64,000 nt of DNA from an uncultured Poribacteria bacterium (GCA_951828515.1 OX639992.1:3512217-3576216); one strand, 5' to 3'. Positions 52,762 through 61,992 are shown, counted from the first letter of the stretch. The notes: generated by a model from the letters alone, not told the origin. A program made the numbers and translations.

Positions 52762-52948
52762 GGTTATCGATTATCAGTTACAAGAGGAAACCGTTCTTGA
52801 ACGAAAATCTCTTAACCGATAACTGACAACTGATAACTGACAACTAAAAATATGAGGAATGGTTATCGATTATCAGTTACGAGAGGAAACCGTTCTTGAA
52901 CGAAAATCTCTTAACCGATAACTGACAACTGATAACTGACAACTAAAA
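52762..52948 (+). repeat. Tandem 99-bp heptad repeat abutting valS
   Basis: GGTTATCGATTATCAGTTAC starts at 52762 and again at 52861. The two units are nearly identical over about 90 bp (CAAGAGG versus CGAGAGG). Each unit has outward heptads (AACTGACAACTGATAACTGA), an AGAGGAAACC core and a matching arm. The second unit ends in AACTAAAA, running directly into the valS ATG. Confidence 0.85.
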
Positions 52949-55621
52949 ATGACAAATCTTCCAAAAATCTATGCCCCTCAGGAAATTGAGGGGAAATGGT
53001 ACGAACTTTGGCAGAAAAACGACTACTTTCATGCGGAGGCAACCTCTGACAAACCGCCTTACGCGATTGTGATACCCCCACCGAATATCACAGGCAGTTT
53101 ACACATAGGACACGCACTCGATAATACGCTCCAAGACTGCCTCATCCGATGGCGACGCATGCAAGGTTATAACGCACTCTGGATGCCCGGCACCGACCAT
53201 GCCGGTATCGTCACCGAAATTATTATGGAGCGGAAGCTCGCTGAAGAGGGCATCAGCAGAACCGAACTTGGACGTGAAAAATTCATCGAACGTATGTGGC
53301 AGTGGAAAGATGAATCTGCTGGCTACATTGTGTCACAACTTCAGCAACTCGGATGCTCCTGTGATTGGGAGCGCGAGCGTTTTACACTCGATGAAGGTCT
53401 GTCGAAAGCTGTCCGCACCGCCTTTGTTAAACTCTACAATCAAGGACTCATCTATCACGATACCTACATGGGAAATTGGTGTCCATACTGCAACACTGGC
53501 ATAAGTAACCTTGAAGTCGAACCTATCGAGATAGACGGAAACTTTTATCATATCCGATACCCAATTAAGGACAGTGATGTCGTGCTCGAAATTGCCACGA
53601 CGCGCCCAGAAACGATGTTAGGCGACACTGCTGTTGCTGTGCACCCTGAAGATGAGCGTTATCAACATTTGATAGGAAAAACAGCACTGCTACCGCTCTG
53701 CGACAGAGAAATCCCGATAATCGCTGATGTGCATGTGGATAGGGAATTCGGCACAGGTGCCTTGAAAGTCACACCCGCGCATGATACTAATGACTATGAA
53801 ATCGGCGGACGACACGACCTCGAACAACGGACGATTTTCACGCCGGATGGATACATAAACGAAAACGCACCCGATAATTACATCGGCTTGTCCCGATGGG
53901 ACTGCCGCAAACGTGTCGTCGAAGATCTACAGGGTTTGGATTCTCTCGTCAAAATTGTCCCGCATCGACACGCCGTTGGACATCATGACCGATGTGGCAC
54001 TGTTGTTGAACCTGCTATATTTCCACAATGGTTTATGAATGTTCAGCCACTCGCGCAGCGCGCCATAGAGGCAACCAAAAAAGGCGAAGTCAAGTTTATC
54101 CCAGAGCGGGAAACTTCTCGCTTTTATCATTGGATGGAAAACATTGAACCCTGGCCCATCTCACGTCAACGGTGGTGGGGACATCGGCTCCCAATATGGT
54201 ACTGTAACGTGTGTGAAGCAGTCACTGCCGCTATGGAAACACCGCAGCAGTGCGAATGTGGTGCCTCCGATTTTCGGCAAGAGGAAGACGTTCTGGACAC
54301 ATGGTTCAGCTCTGGGTTATGGCCCTTCTCTACTATGGGGTGGCCAGAAAATACGGAAGAACTAAAGACTTTTTATCCGACCTCCGTCCTTGTAACCGGC
54401 TGGGACATCCTTTTCTTCTGGGTCGCAAGAATGATTATGCTCGGATTAGGGTGTATGGACGAAGTGCCATTCCGCACCGTTTACCTGCATGGACTTGTTG
54501 CCGATGAGAAGGGGCAGAAAATGAGCAAATCGAAGGGAAATAGCATCGACCCGTTAGAGACAATTGACACCTACGGAACGGATGCATTCCGCTTTGCTCT
54601 CGTCAATGCAAGCACTCCAAACCCTTACGTTCCCCTCCCAGAATCGCAGATTGAGGCAGGTAAGCGATTTGCTAACAAAATTTGGAACGCAGCCCGGTTT
54701 ATTCTCATGAACTTAGAAAAACATCCGGTTCCGACAAGTCTGGATGCTACAGAAACTGCACAGGAAACGTTGGAAATCGCTTGGATACGGAGCCGTCTGA
54801 GCCACACAATCACAGCAACAACTGATGCCATTGAGAACTTCCGTTTCCATGAAGCGGCGCAAGTACTCTATGCCTTCCTTTGGCATGAATTCTGTGATTG
54901 GTACTTGGAATTTGCCAAACAGCGGGTCTCACAAAATGAACCAGAGGCACTTTGGGTAGCAGCGGATGTTTTGGAGCAGACAATGCGACTCCTCCACCCT
55001 TTGATGCCTTTCTTGACTGAAGAGATTTGGCAACAACTCCCACATGGAGGCGGCAGAAACGCATCCTCTGGAAAAAATTCGGTAACAGTTTCTTCATGGC
55101 CAGAGCCGATAGGTGAGAATCCGACCGCAGAAGCCACCATGGCAACACTCATGGAAGTCATCGAGAGTATCCGAAGCATTCGAGGTGAGTTGAATGTTCC
55201 CATCGGCGCGTCTGTAGAGGTTCATATCCAATCACCAGGTGCTGAAGTGCGTGAACGACTTGAAGTATACTTGGCACAGTACTTGCCAGCCTTCACACGC
55301 GTAGCAGACATCACTATCGCCGAATCGCTGTCCAAACCCCGTGCTTCGGCAGAAGCTGTTATCGGTGAACTCGCTATCTACATTCCACTTGCCGATATAA
55401 TCGATCTGGATGCCGAACATGCAAGGCTTAGCAAACGGCATCAACAGCTGGTTAAAGATGTCACGGCGGCACAGAAGACTTTGGATAATCCGAATTTCAT
55501 TCAGCGGGCACCTGAAAAGGTCGTCGCACAAAAGCAGGCACAACTTGAACGGATGCTAACAGAACAAGAAAAGTTAGCACGAAGCCTCGCAATGCTCACC
55601 GAATCAGAAAAAGAAGATTAA
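52949..55621 (+). CDS. valS: Valyl-tRNA synthetase
   Basis: This 890-residue class I enzyme charges tRNA-Val. The HIGH motif is in PPPNITGSLHIGHAL (about residues 47-60) and the KMSKS motif is in KGQKMSKSKGNSIDP (about 521). The CP1 editing domain has TTRPETMLGDTAVAVHPED. A C-terminal coiled coil (LSKRHQQLVKDVTAAQKTLDNPNFIQRAPEKVVAQKQAQLERML) is the tRNA arm of ValRS. Length is normal. No ordinary Shine-Dalgarno site precedes the ATG, which abuts the tandem repeat. Confidence 0.97.
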   Translation: MTNLPKIYAPQEIEGKWYELWQKNDYFHAEATSDKPPYAIVIPPPNITGSLHIGHALDNTLQDCLIRWRRMQGYNALWMPGTDHAGIVTEIIMERKLAEEGISRTELGREKFIERMWQWKDESAGYIVSQLQQLGCSCDWERERFTLDEGLSKAVRTAFVKLYNQGLIYHDTYMGNWCPYCNTGISNLEVEPIEIDGNFYHIRYPIKDSDVVLEIATTRPETMLGDTAVAVHPEDERYQHLIGKTALLPLCDREIPIIADVHVDREFGTGALKVTPAHDTNDYEIGGRHDLEQRTIFTPDGYINENAPDNYIGLSRWDCRKRVVEDLQGLDSLVKIVPHRHAVGHHDRCGTVVEPAIFPQWFMNVQPLAQRAIEATKKGEVKFIPERETSRFYHWMENIEPWPISRQRWWGHRLPIWYCNVCEAVTAAMETPQQCECGASDFRQEEDVLDTWFSSGLWPFSTMGWPENTEELKTFYPTSVLVTGWDILFFWVARMIMLGLGCMDEVPFRTVYLHGLVADEKGQKMSKSKGNSIDPLETIDTYGTDAFRFALVNASTPNPYVPLPESQIEAGKRFANKIWNAARFILMNLEKHPVPTSLDATETAQETLEIAWIRSRLSHTITATTDAIENFRFHEAAQVLYAFLWHEFCDWYLEFAKQRVSQNEPEALWVAADVLEQTMRLLHPLMPFLTEEIWQQLPHGGGRNASSGKNSVTVSSWPEPIGENPTAEATMATLMEVIESIRSIRGELNVPIGASVEVHIQSPGAEVRERLEVYLAQYLPAFTRVADITIAESLSKPRASAEAVIGELAIYIPLADIIDLDAEHARLSKRHQQLVKDVTAAQKTLDNPNFIQRAPEKVVAQKQAQLERMLTEQEKLARSLAMLTESEKED

Positions 55622-55636
55622 AATAGAAAGAAAACC

Positions 55637-55773
55637 GTAGCTCGTAATGAAATTATGCCTTAAATGGCATAATTTTGCTTCGCAGCGAGAATGCTTTACA
55701 TTTGGAGAGCGGATTTAAGAGAGGCACGTTAAAGTCCAAACCCACGACGTTTAACCGCAAGGAAAAATTAAAA
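55637..55773 (+). promoter_or_regulatory. Leader element with inserted module before thioesterase
   Basis: GCTC and GAGC pair around a long loop that contains GTAATGAAAT and then an inserted hairpin TATGCC-TTAAAT-GGCATA with a GCTTTACATTTGGA segment. The GCGGATTTAAGAGAGGCACG block and CCGCAAGGAAAAATTAAAA follow, ending in the GTG start. The inserted module recurs before nadB. Confidence 0.75.
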
Positions 55774-56202
55774 GTGGCAATTGAAAATAACGATAACTGC
55801 TTTGTGTGTGGGATGAAAAATCCATTCGGCTTTCAGGTGAAACCTGAAATTAAGAATGGAGGTGAATCTGTGTATATCGAATGTACACCCGCCGAACACT
55901 TGCAAGGTTGGGCGAACATTTTACACGGTGGTATCCTCAGCACTCTATTAGATGAAGCGATTACCTATGTTGGGATAGGTACCTTTGATCAACCCTCAGT
56001 AACAGCGCAACTTGAAGTTCGTTTCCGCAATCCAGCACCAACCGGCGTGAAACTCCATGTATGTGCGGAGCGTATTAAGGCTTCAAAAAGGTTAGTGGAG
56101 GCAAAAGCAGAAGTTACGCTCAGTGATGGCACCCTTATCGCTACTGGTACTGGTAAGGTAATGCCGGTCGCTGAGAGTTTCGCACCTAAGGCACCAACAT
56201 AG
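55774..56202 (+). CDS. PaaI-type hotdog thioesterase
   Basis: This protein of about 142 residues starts at GTG 55774, directly after the leader. A longer TTG-initiated frame (from 55675) would run through the leader and is rejected. The hotdog signature WANILHGGILSTLLDEAITYVG and TAQLEVRFRNPAPTGVKLHV identify the PaaI/4HBT thioesterase fold, which cleaves acyl-CoA or aromatic acyl-CoA thioesters. The CFVCGMKNPFGFQV start is typical of the subfamily. It stands alone between valS and nadB. Confidence 0.85.
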   Translation: MAIENNDNCFVCGMKNPFGFQVKPEIKNGGESVYIECTPAEHLQGWANILHGGILSTLLDEAITYVGIGTFDQPSVTAQLEVRFRNPAPTGVKLHVCAERIKASKRLVEAKAEVTLSDGTLIATGTGKVMPVAESFAPKAPT

Positions 56203-56348
56203 TAAGAGCCGAAAATTGAAAGAATATTCTTGCTGGTAAGGTTTAAAATTTTGATAGCACTATATAATCAGGGCTTAGGCAACATTGAGCCAGGACACAT
56301 ATCAAAACACCCCAATTACTGCGGAGGCGGTTGGACTTAACCAAAAAC

Positions 56349-56438
56349 CACCGTGAAATGAAATTAGGTTCTCCTTAAATGGCATAATTTGTCTTTGCTC
56401 TACATTTGGAACGGTGACCAGATTCAATAATTTAAAAA
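56349..56438 (+). promoter_or_regulatory. Variant leader element before nadB
   Basis: CACCGT (56349-56354) pairs with ACGGTG (56411-56416), a different stem sequence in the same position as in other copies. The loop holds GAAATGAAAT and the module ATGGCATAATTTGTCTTTGC. The end reads GACCAGATTC and TAATTTAAAAA before the ATG, like the thiI copy, not CCGCAAGG. The rest of the gap (56203-56348) holds nothing recognisable. Confidence 0.7.
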
Positions 56439-58103
56439 ATGGAAAATCCAACATCTGCAGTGAATCCAGAGAGGCATTCAAGTTGGGATACGGATGTCCT
56501 GATCATCGGTAGCGGTGCTGCTGGGTTACGCGCTGCTCTCGCTGCAAGCGAGCACACGAATGTGACGTTAATCACCAAAACCACGCTGACAGAGAGCAAT
56601 ACACATTACGCTCAAGGTGGTATCGCAGTTGCTATGAACCTTGATGACACGATTGCCTTGCACATAAAGGATACCTGTGCAGCTGGCGTGGGACTCTGCG
56701 ATGTCAAAGCCGTTGAGATGATGGTATCTGAAGGTATCCCACGTGTCGCTGAACTGCTTGATTGGGGTGCGAACTTTGATTGGGAAGGCACACTACCGCG
56801 CTTCACGCAAGAAGCCGCGCATAGCCGTCGTCGTATCGTCCACAAAGGCGACGCAACCGGTCGTGAAACAACGGATGTCCTTATTCAGCGCGTGCTTAAC
56901 ACTGAAAACATCCACGTCTTACAAAACACGTTTGCTATTGATCTCCTGACGGATGTAGAGAACCCCAAAGGGCATGAAGAAACCGTTACGTGCTACGGAG
57001 TTACCGCGGTTGTAGACGAACAAGTAGTTTATATTCGTGCCAGAGCCACGATTCTCGCGACTGGCGGTCTCGGACGCCTCTACCCTTGTACCTCCAACCC
57101 AAAGGTGGCAACCGGTGATGGATTTGCTGCGGCGTGGCGCGCTGGATGTGAAATGGTCGATATGGAATTCGTCCAGTTTCATCCAACAACGCTCTACTTG
57201 GATGGTGCGCCTAACTTTTTAATTTCGGAAGCAGTTCGCGGTGAAGGCGGGAAACTCGTCAACATTCGTGGCGAACGTTTTATGGAGAAATACCACGAGA
57301 AAGGTGAGCTCGCACCGCGCGATGTTGTCAGTCGCGCTATTCAGATAGAGATGGAATTGACAGGGTTCCCGTGCGTTTATCTTGATATTACACATGAACC
57401 TGCCGAATTTATCCTTGAACGCTTCCCAACCATTTCCGATACCACACAACACTACGGATTAGACATCAGTATTGACTTAATTCCTGTCCGCCCCGGTGCA
57501 CACTTTATGATGGGTGGCATCCGCACGAACACCAACACAGAAACGAACCTCAAAGGGCTTTATGCATGCGGTGAAGTTGCCTGTACCGGCGTGCATGGTG
57601 CAAACCGGTTGGCAAGCAATTCTCTGCTGGAATGCCTCGTCTATGGGGCTCGGGCTGGCACAAACGCAGCAACGTTTGCCGCATTACAACTCTCTCATCC
57701 ACCGGATATGCTATCCGCTGGTAACATAGGGACATCTCAAACACCACATATCGAGGTAGATTTAGTTACTATAGAAGCGATACGGGACGCAATCCGGGAG
57801 ACCCTCTGGGAAAATGTGAGTATTGAACGAAACGGCGAGGGTTTGGAACAAACCCTCGCCGAATTGCAAGATTTAACAACAGATTTAGGAAGCGTCCCAG
57901 CACCACCAGAATCAAGCGATATCGCGATAATTGAAACAATCAATATGCTCAATGTCGCCCTAATGATAACGGAATCAGCCCTTACACGGACCGAGAGTCG
58001 CGGCGCACACTACCGCGCTGATTTTCCGATGTCAGACGATACCGACTGGCACCGCCGAATTCTTATCAAGAATGATAACCCACCAGAAGTTATCCCTTTG
58101 TAG
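56439..58103 (+). CDS. nadB: L-aspartate oxidase NadB
   Basis: This 554-residue flavoenzyme oxidises aspartate to iminoaspartate, the first step of de novo NAD synthesis. The FAD-binding DVLIIGSGAAGLRAALAAS (residues about 20-38), the THYAQGGIAVAMNLDDT loop, HSRRRIVHKGDATGRET, VQFHPTTLYLDGAPNFLISEAVRGEGGKLVN and HFMMGGIRTNTNTETNLKGLYACGEVACTGVHGANRLASNSLLE are diagnostic. The length is normal. It lies away from nadD but carries a related leader, raising the possibility of shared control. Confidence 0.95.
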   Translation: MENPTSAVNPERHSSWDTDVLIIGSGAAGLRAALAASEHTNVTLITKTTLTESNTHYAQGGIAVAMNLDDTIALHIKDTCAAGVGLCDVKAVEMMVSEGIPRVAELLDWGANFDWEGTLPRFTQEAAHSRRRIVHKGDATGRETTDVLIQRVLNTENIHVLQNTFAIDLLTDVENPKGHEETVTCYGVTAVVDEQVVYIRARATILATGGLGRLYPCTSNPKVATGDGFAAAWRAGCEMVDMEFVQFHPTTLYLDGAPNFLISEAVRGEGGKLVNIRGERFMEKYHEKGELAPRDVVSRAIQIEMELTGFPCVYLDITHEPAEFILERFPTISDTTQHYGLDISIDLIPVRPGAHFMMGGIRTNTNTETNLKGLYACGEVACTGVHGANRLASNSLLECLVYGARAGTNAATFAALQLSHPPDMLSAGNIGTSQTPHIEVDLVTIEAIRDAIRETLWENVSIERNGEGLEQTLAELQDLTTDLGSVPAPPESSDIAIIETINMLNVALMITESALTRTESRGAHYRADFPMSDDTDWHRRILIKNDNPPEVIPL

Positions 58104-58117
58104 CACGACGCACTGTA

Positions 58118-58546
58118 GTGATTGCCACAACTATGGTGAGCTTTGCAATTACTTACGGTTGTGGTTTTAGTTTACACGTATATTGTGGTAAAATCTCAAC
58201 CAGGTCAGGCTTGGAAACAAGATGTAGAGGATATTCTACTTTTATCCCCGTTGCTGGGGTAATCGTCGGCGCACTAATAGGGGGTGTTGATTTTATCATG
58301 TTTTTGTCAGATTGGTATAGCGAAAGACAACAGAGGCGTGTTAAGGAAGCTGAAGCGGAGGGGCTTGCTAAGGGAGCGGCGCAGTTCTACGCGCAGGTTA
58401 AAAGTTGGAATGACCGCAGAATTGAGGCTGAAAGCGAAGGTAAGGATTTCGAGGAACCTATGCCGACTCCACGGAACATACAGCTTTCAACCCCCGTTGA
58501 AAAAACCACATACGATCATGCTGCAGATGACTCTATCGCAGAATGA
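58118..58546 (+). CDS. Small membrane-anchored coiled-coil protein, paralogue B
   Basis: This 142-codon frame starts at a GTG 14 bp after nadB; ATG at 58133 is an alternative, and only the part from FIPVAGVIVGALIGGVDFIMFLSDWYSERQQRRVKE on looks protein-like. One membrane helix is followed by a charged helix and the block AQFYAQVKSWNDRRIEAESEGKDFEEPMPTP, shared with the protein at 41500. No enzyme motif is present. Function unknown. Confidence 0.55.
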   Translation: MIATTMVSFAITYGCGFSLHVYCGKISTRSGLETRCRGYSTFIPVAGVIVGALIGGVDFIMFLSDWYSERQQRRVKEAEAEGLAKGAAQFYAQVKSWNDRRIEAESEGKDFEEPMPTPRNIQLSTPVEKTTYDHAADDSIAE

Positions 58547-58555
58547 GGTTCACAT

Positions 58556-60835
58556 TTAAAACCCCTCTAATCGTTTTTGGATGATCCCTGTTGCCGAATT
58601 CACAGCAGGGGGCTCGTTGGCATTCTTATAAATTTCCACATAGTGATCGTAACTATCGATAACCTTCTTGATATGAAGTCGTGTCTCTCGGATAGTGATT
58701 TTCTCAACAAATTCATCAATATCTGCGATGTCTTTAGATGCCACCCACCGTTTCATTCGTCCAGGACCGCCGTTATACGCGCCAGTCACCAGCATTGCGT
58801 CATCATTGAACAGCGAGTTGAGATATCCGATATACTTCGTCCCCATCTGAATATTCACATCGGGCTGCTTGAGCATTGAAGTTCGGAAACGACGGATTTT
58901 GAGTTGCTGAGCGAGTTCCCTTCCAGTAGCCGGCATAATCTGCATCAATCCGATCGCGCCTGCCCAACTAACCGCTTCCGCGTTGTATCGACTTTCCTCT
59001 AAAATCATAGCGGCAATTAAGAAGGTATCCACGTTATACAATTTTGCATATTTCTCAACCGCGCCAGCATAATAGCGAGGATAGAGTTTTCGATGGAGTT
59101 TCTCTAAATCTTCACGCGTCGCATTGGCAAAAGCAGGATTTTCCAGAGACTGTTCGGTCACCTTCCGTGCCTTATCGTACATCGCGAGTCCTTCGTAACA
59201 GGTGATTAAATCGTAAAAACACTCTCGTTCAGAGAGCGGGGTCGTGTTGATGTGGTCGTTTAATTGCGCGATCGCGTCTTCATAGAGCCTGAGTTCCATC
59301 AACAGTGGCACCTGTGGCGGACGCGCATGACGCTTAGGTAATTCAGCATCCCGAATGGCTTTCGGTTCCAACTCGGACGTAGCTACACCCAAAATCGCCT
59401 TTGCCCTTGCTGAGTAGTACCAATACCGTGCCTCTGCAACTTCTTTGTACAACTTCTGCGCAAGGACAGGATTGTTCTGGCGTTCACGTATCTTTGCCAT
59501 CCAAAAGTGGGCGCCCATCGCATAGCGATTTCCGGGGAAGTTCTCCTTCAAGGCTTTAAAAGCGTCATAACTTTCCTCATAGCGGTTCTGGTCAAAACGC
59601 TGCCAGCCAGTTCGCCACGCCGCAACATCAGCGTAGGGACTTTTCGGTGCCACCTTTATTAAACGTGAATACGCATCGACAGCCAACTCCGATTTACCCT
59701 GTTTTTCACGAAGTTGAGCGATGTCATACAACGCATCGTCTACCAACTCGCTCCATGTGTATGTCTTCACGAAACCCTCAAGTTTGCTGATGGCAGTTCT
59801 AATATGCCCTTTTCGACGATAGCATTGGGCTATCTGATAAGTCGCGCGCGTCAGATACTCGTTTTTATCACCGAGTGCAATGACACCATTGAACTTCTTA
59901 ATTGCTGTATTATACCATTTCCGACCCTGATAACTGCGACCAATGAGATAGAGGGCATGTGCCCGTAGATTCAGGTCCACAGTCTTAGGAATTAATTCCA
60001 AGTCCGCCACGGCGGTTCGCCACTGTTTATGAGAGAAAGATACCAACCCACAATTGAGTCGGTCTATTGAGGTAAGTTTTAGAGCTTTATTTGCTCTCGC
60101 AAGCCGCTTGAGTCGATTGAGTGCATCACGGGCAACGCTCTTTGAGTGGTTTTCCGTAATGAGTTCGCGATAAGTGTTGAATGCCGTAGGAATGTCACCG
60201 AGCTCCTCATTACAGCGTGCCAAAGCAAAACTTACCTCTCTCGCGTAGCGGGGTTGCTCAACGAGTTCAACCAATACAGACTTCGCCGAGGCGTACTGCT
60301 TTTTTTCCAGATGAAGTTGCGCTAAAGCCCACTTTGCCTCCACGAGATAAAAACTCGTAGGATAATCCTCGGCGAGTTCGGCATACCACTTTATCGCTCG
60401 TGATCTGTTATTCATGCCTTCGTAAAGTCGCGCTAAGCGATAGATAGCATAATCTGCTAACGGATAACTCACCGAAGCAACTCGTGCGTAATGCCCAATC
60501 GCCTTTGGACGGTTGCGAAGTTTTTCGTAGTTATAGCCGAGCGCATGGTGGATCTCACGTTTCTTCGGCTCAGATAGGTCGGTTTGCAATAAAGCCTCGA
60601 GTTTCAGAGCTGCTTTTTTGCGGTTCCCTTTATCAATCAAGGTGAAGGCTTCGTGCCAGGCGGCACTATGTTCTTCATCACCTGAAACTGGCACCCCGAT
60701 AGCCAAGCATCCATAAGCCAACACGAGCAAACTTAAAAATAACTTTCGGATTATACTGGAATATATCGCAGTTCCCGAACCTGATTTATTGCTGGACTGA
60801 ATTCGGTTTCTGCTAAAAAATATCATGTATTTCAT
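58556..60835 (-). CDS. Lytic transglycosylase with TPR-like region (Slt70 type)
   Basis: This 759-residue protein has an N-terminal membrane or signal segment (RKLFLSLLVLAYGCLAIG), about 500 residues of TPR-like helical pairs, and a C-terminal lysozyme-fold SLT domain. The catalytic glutamate is in AAMILEESRYNAEAVSWAGAIGLMQIMPATG (about 612-640), followed by MGTKYIGYLN and VTGAYNGGPGRMKRWV. It should cleave peptidoglycan to 1,6-anhydromuropeptides in the periplasm. It converges with paralogue B and is divergent from the aldo-keto reductase gene across a 250-bp gap. Confidence 0.92.
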   Translation of the reverse strand: MKYMIFFSRNRIQSSNKSGSGTAIYSSIIRKLFLSLLVLAYGCLAIGVPVSGDEEHSAAWHEAFTLIDKGNRKKAALKLEALLQTDLSEPKKREIHHALGYNYEKLRNRPKAIGHYARVASVSYPLADYAIYRLARLYEGMNNRSRAIKWYAELAEDYPTSFYLVEAKWALAQLHLEKKQYASAKSVLVELVEQPRYAREVSFALARCNEELGDIPTAFNTYRELITENHSKSVARDALNRLKRLARANKALKLTSIDRLNCGLVSFSHKQWRTAVADLELIPKTVDLNLRAHALYLIGRSYQGRKWYNTAIKKFNGVIALGDKNEYLTRATYQIAQCYRRKGHIRTAISKLEGFVKTYTWSELVDDALYDIAQLREKQGKSELAVDAYSRLIKVAPKSPYADVAAWRTGWQRFDQNRYEESYDAFKALKENFPGNRYAMGAHFWMAKIRERQNNPVLAQKLYKEVAEARYWYYSARAKAILGVATSELEPKAIRDAELPKRHARPPQVPLLMELRLYEDAIAQLNDHINTTPLSERECFYDLITCYEGLAMYDKARKVTEQSLENPAFANATREDLEKLHRKLYPRYYAGAVEKYAKLYNVDTFLIAAMILEESRYNAEAVSWAGAIGLMQIMPATGRELAQQLKIRRFRTSMLKQPDVNIQMGTKYIGYLNSLFNDDAMLVTGAYNGGPGRMKRWVASKDIADIDEFVEKITIRETRLHIKKVIDSYDHYVEIYKNANEPPAVNSATGIIQKRLEGF

Positions 60836-61091
60836 TGCGCCCTTTTTTCGGTCCTCCTCACGTCAGTTACTGTGGATTCAATCGGAATAAGCATACATTA
60901 TTTTATGATTTTCTTATCATCATCAACATATCATAATAGACATATAGAATTGTAACGTCTCTTAAGGACGAAAAGCAACAAAAAAATGAATTGGGGCATT
61001 CCGTCTCTGGAATTTCAGAAATTATTTGCCAATTTCGGATACGTTACGCTATACTTAATAGGAAGTTAACCCGTTGGAAGGAGATTTAGGA

Positions 61092-61865
61092 ATGGAAATT
61101 GTAGCATTAGGGAAAACAGGTTTAGATGTTTCACGGCTTTCGATTGGAACCGGATCGAATGGCTGGAATGGTCGCTCAAACCAGACAGATTTAGGATTTG
61201 AAGCTTTACGTGATTTACTGTTATTCTCACACGAAAAAGGTGTAACGTTTTGGGATTCCGCAGATCAGTACGGAAGCCACCCGCATGTCAAAGCAGCACT
61301 TCAAGAGGTAGCACGTGAGAGTGTCACAATCACTACAAAGACAACCTCCCGCACGCGAGAATCTGTAGAAGCGGATGTGAAGCGATTTCTCAAAGAAATA
61401 GGCTCTGACTATGTAGACATCGTTCTACTCCATTGTCTCACGCAAGTAGACTGGCCAGAACGGTATCCAGATGCGATGGAAGGACTCGCGCGTTGCAAGG
61501 AACAAGGGTTGATTCGCGCACACGGTGTATCCTGTCACGATTACGGTGCCTTCCAAACATCAGCGATGACGGAATGGGTTGATGTTGTTCTTGCTCGGAT
61601 TAATTACGCTGGTGTTCACATGGATGCATCCCCTGCTGATGTTATACGCACAATGGAACAGATGGCATTCGCAGGAAAGGGCATCTATGGGATGAAAGTG
61701 CTGGGACAGGGGAAATTGGCAGAAGACGCGACGGGTCAACGCGAGGCAATCGAATTTGTAATGGGACTCCCTTGCGTACACGCAATGACTATCGGTATGA
61801 CTTCGGAAAGTGAAGTGGAAGCGAATATCGCTGTCGTTAATGAACTGTCGGAGAAAGGCATGTGA
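61092..61865 (+). CDS. Aldo/keto reductase
   Basis: This protein of about 257 residues has the AKR TIM barrel. The catalytic pieces are FWDSADQYGSH (tyrosine), TTKTTSRT (lysine) and VDIVLLHCL (histidine), with GLIRAHGVSCHDYGAF later. AKRs reduce carbonyls with NADPH. The C terminus is shorter than in many relatives. The ATG at 61092 is used because AAGGAGATTTAGG precedes it; a TTG at 61074 lies in frame upstream and is rejected. It is followed by a MITE. Confidence 0.88.
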   Translation: MEIVALGKTGLDVSRLSIGTGSNGWNGRSNQTDLGFEALRDLLLFSHEKGVTFWDSADQYGSHPHVKAALQEVARESVTITTKTTSRTRESVEADVKRFLKEIGSDYVDIVLLHCLTQVDWPERYPDAMEGLARCKEQGLIRAHGVSCHDYGAFQTSAMTEWVDVVLARINYAGVHMDASPADVIRTMEQMAFAGKGIYGMKVLGQGKLAEDATGQREAIEFVMGLPCVHAMTIGMTSESEVEANIAVVNELSEKGM

Positions 61866-61867
61866 AG

Positions 61868-61992
61868 TAGGACTTACGCAGGCTGCTTTTCTGTAGCATA
61901 ACCAGTTAGGTTGTGTCAAGGACCCCATATGCGTTTTTTTGTCGGTTTGTCCTCTCAGCACGCGTGCTATCCTCAAAATTGCGTAAGTCCTA
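61868..61992. mobile_element. 125-bp MITE with 13-bp perfect inverted ends
   Basis: TAGGACTTACGCA (61868-61880) and TGCGTAAGTCCTA (61980-61992) are perfect inverted ends around about 100 bp without a coding frame. A possible TA target duplication forms the ends. The TAGGACTTACGC end type is known from small bacterial transposons. No related transposase gene is in the window. Confidence 0.85.

Noticed and set aside
55675-55773. Longer TTG-started thioesterase with 33 extra residues
   Set aside because: The added part is the leader element read as protein; the GTG right after the motif matches the leader spacing and the subfamily start.
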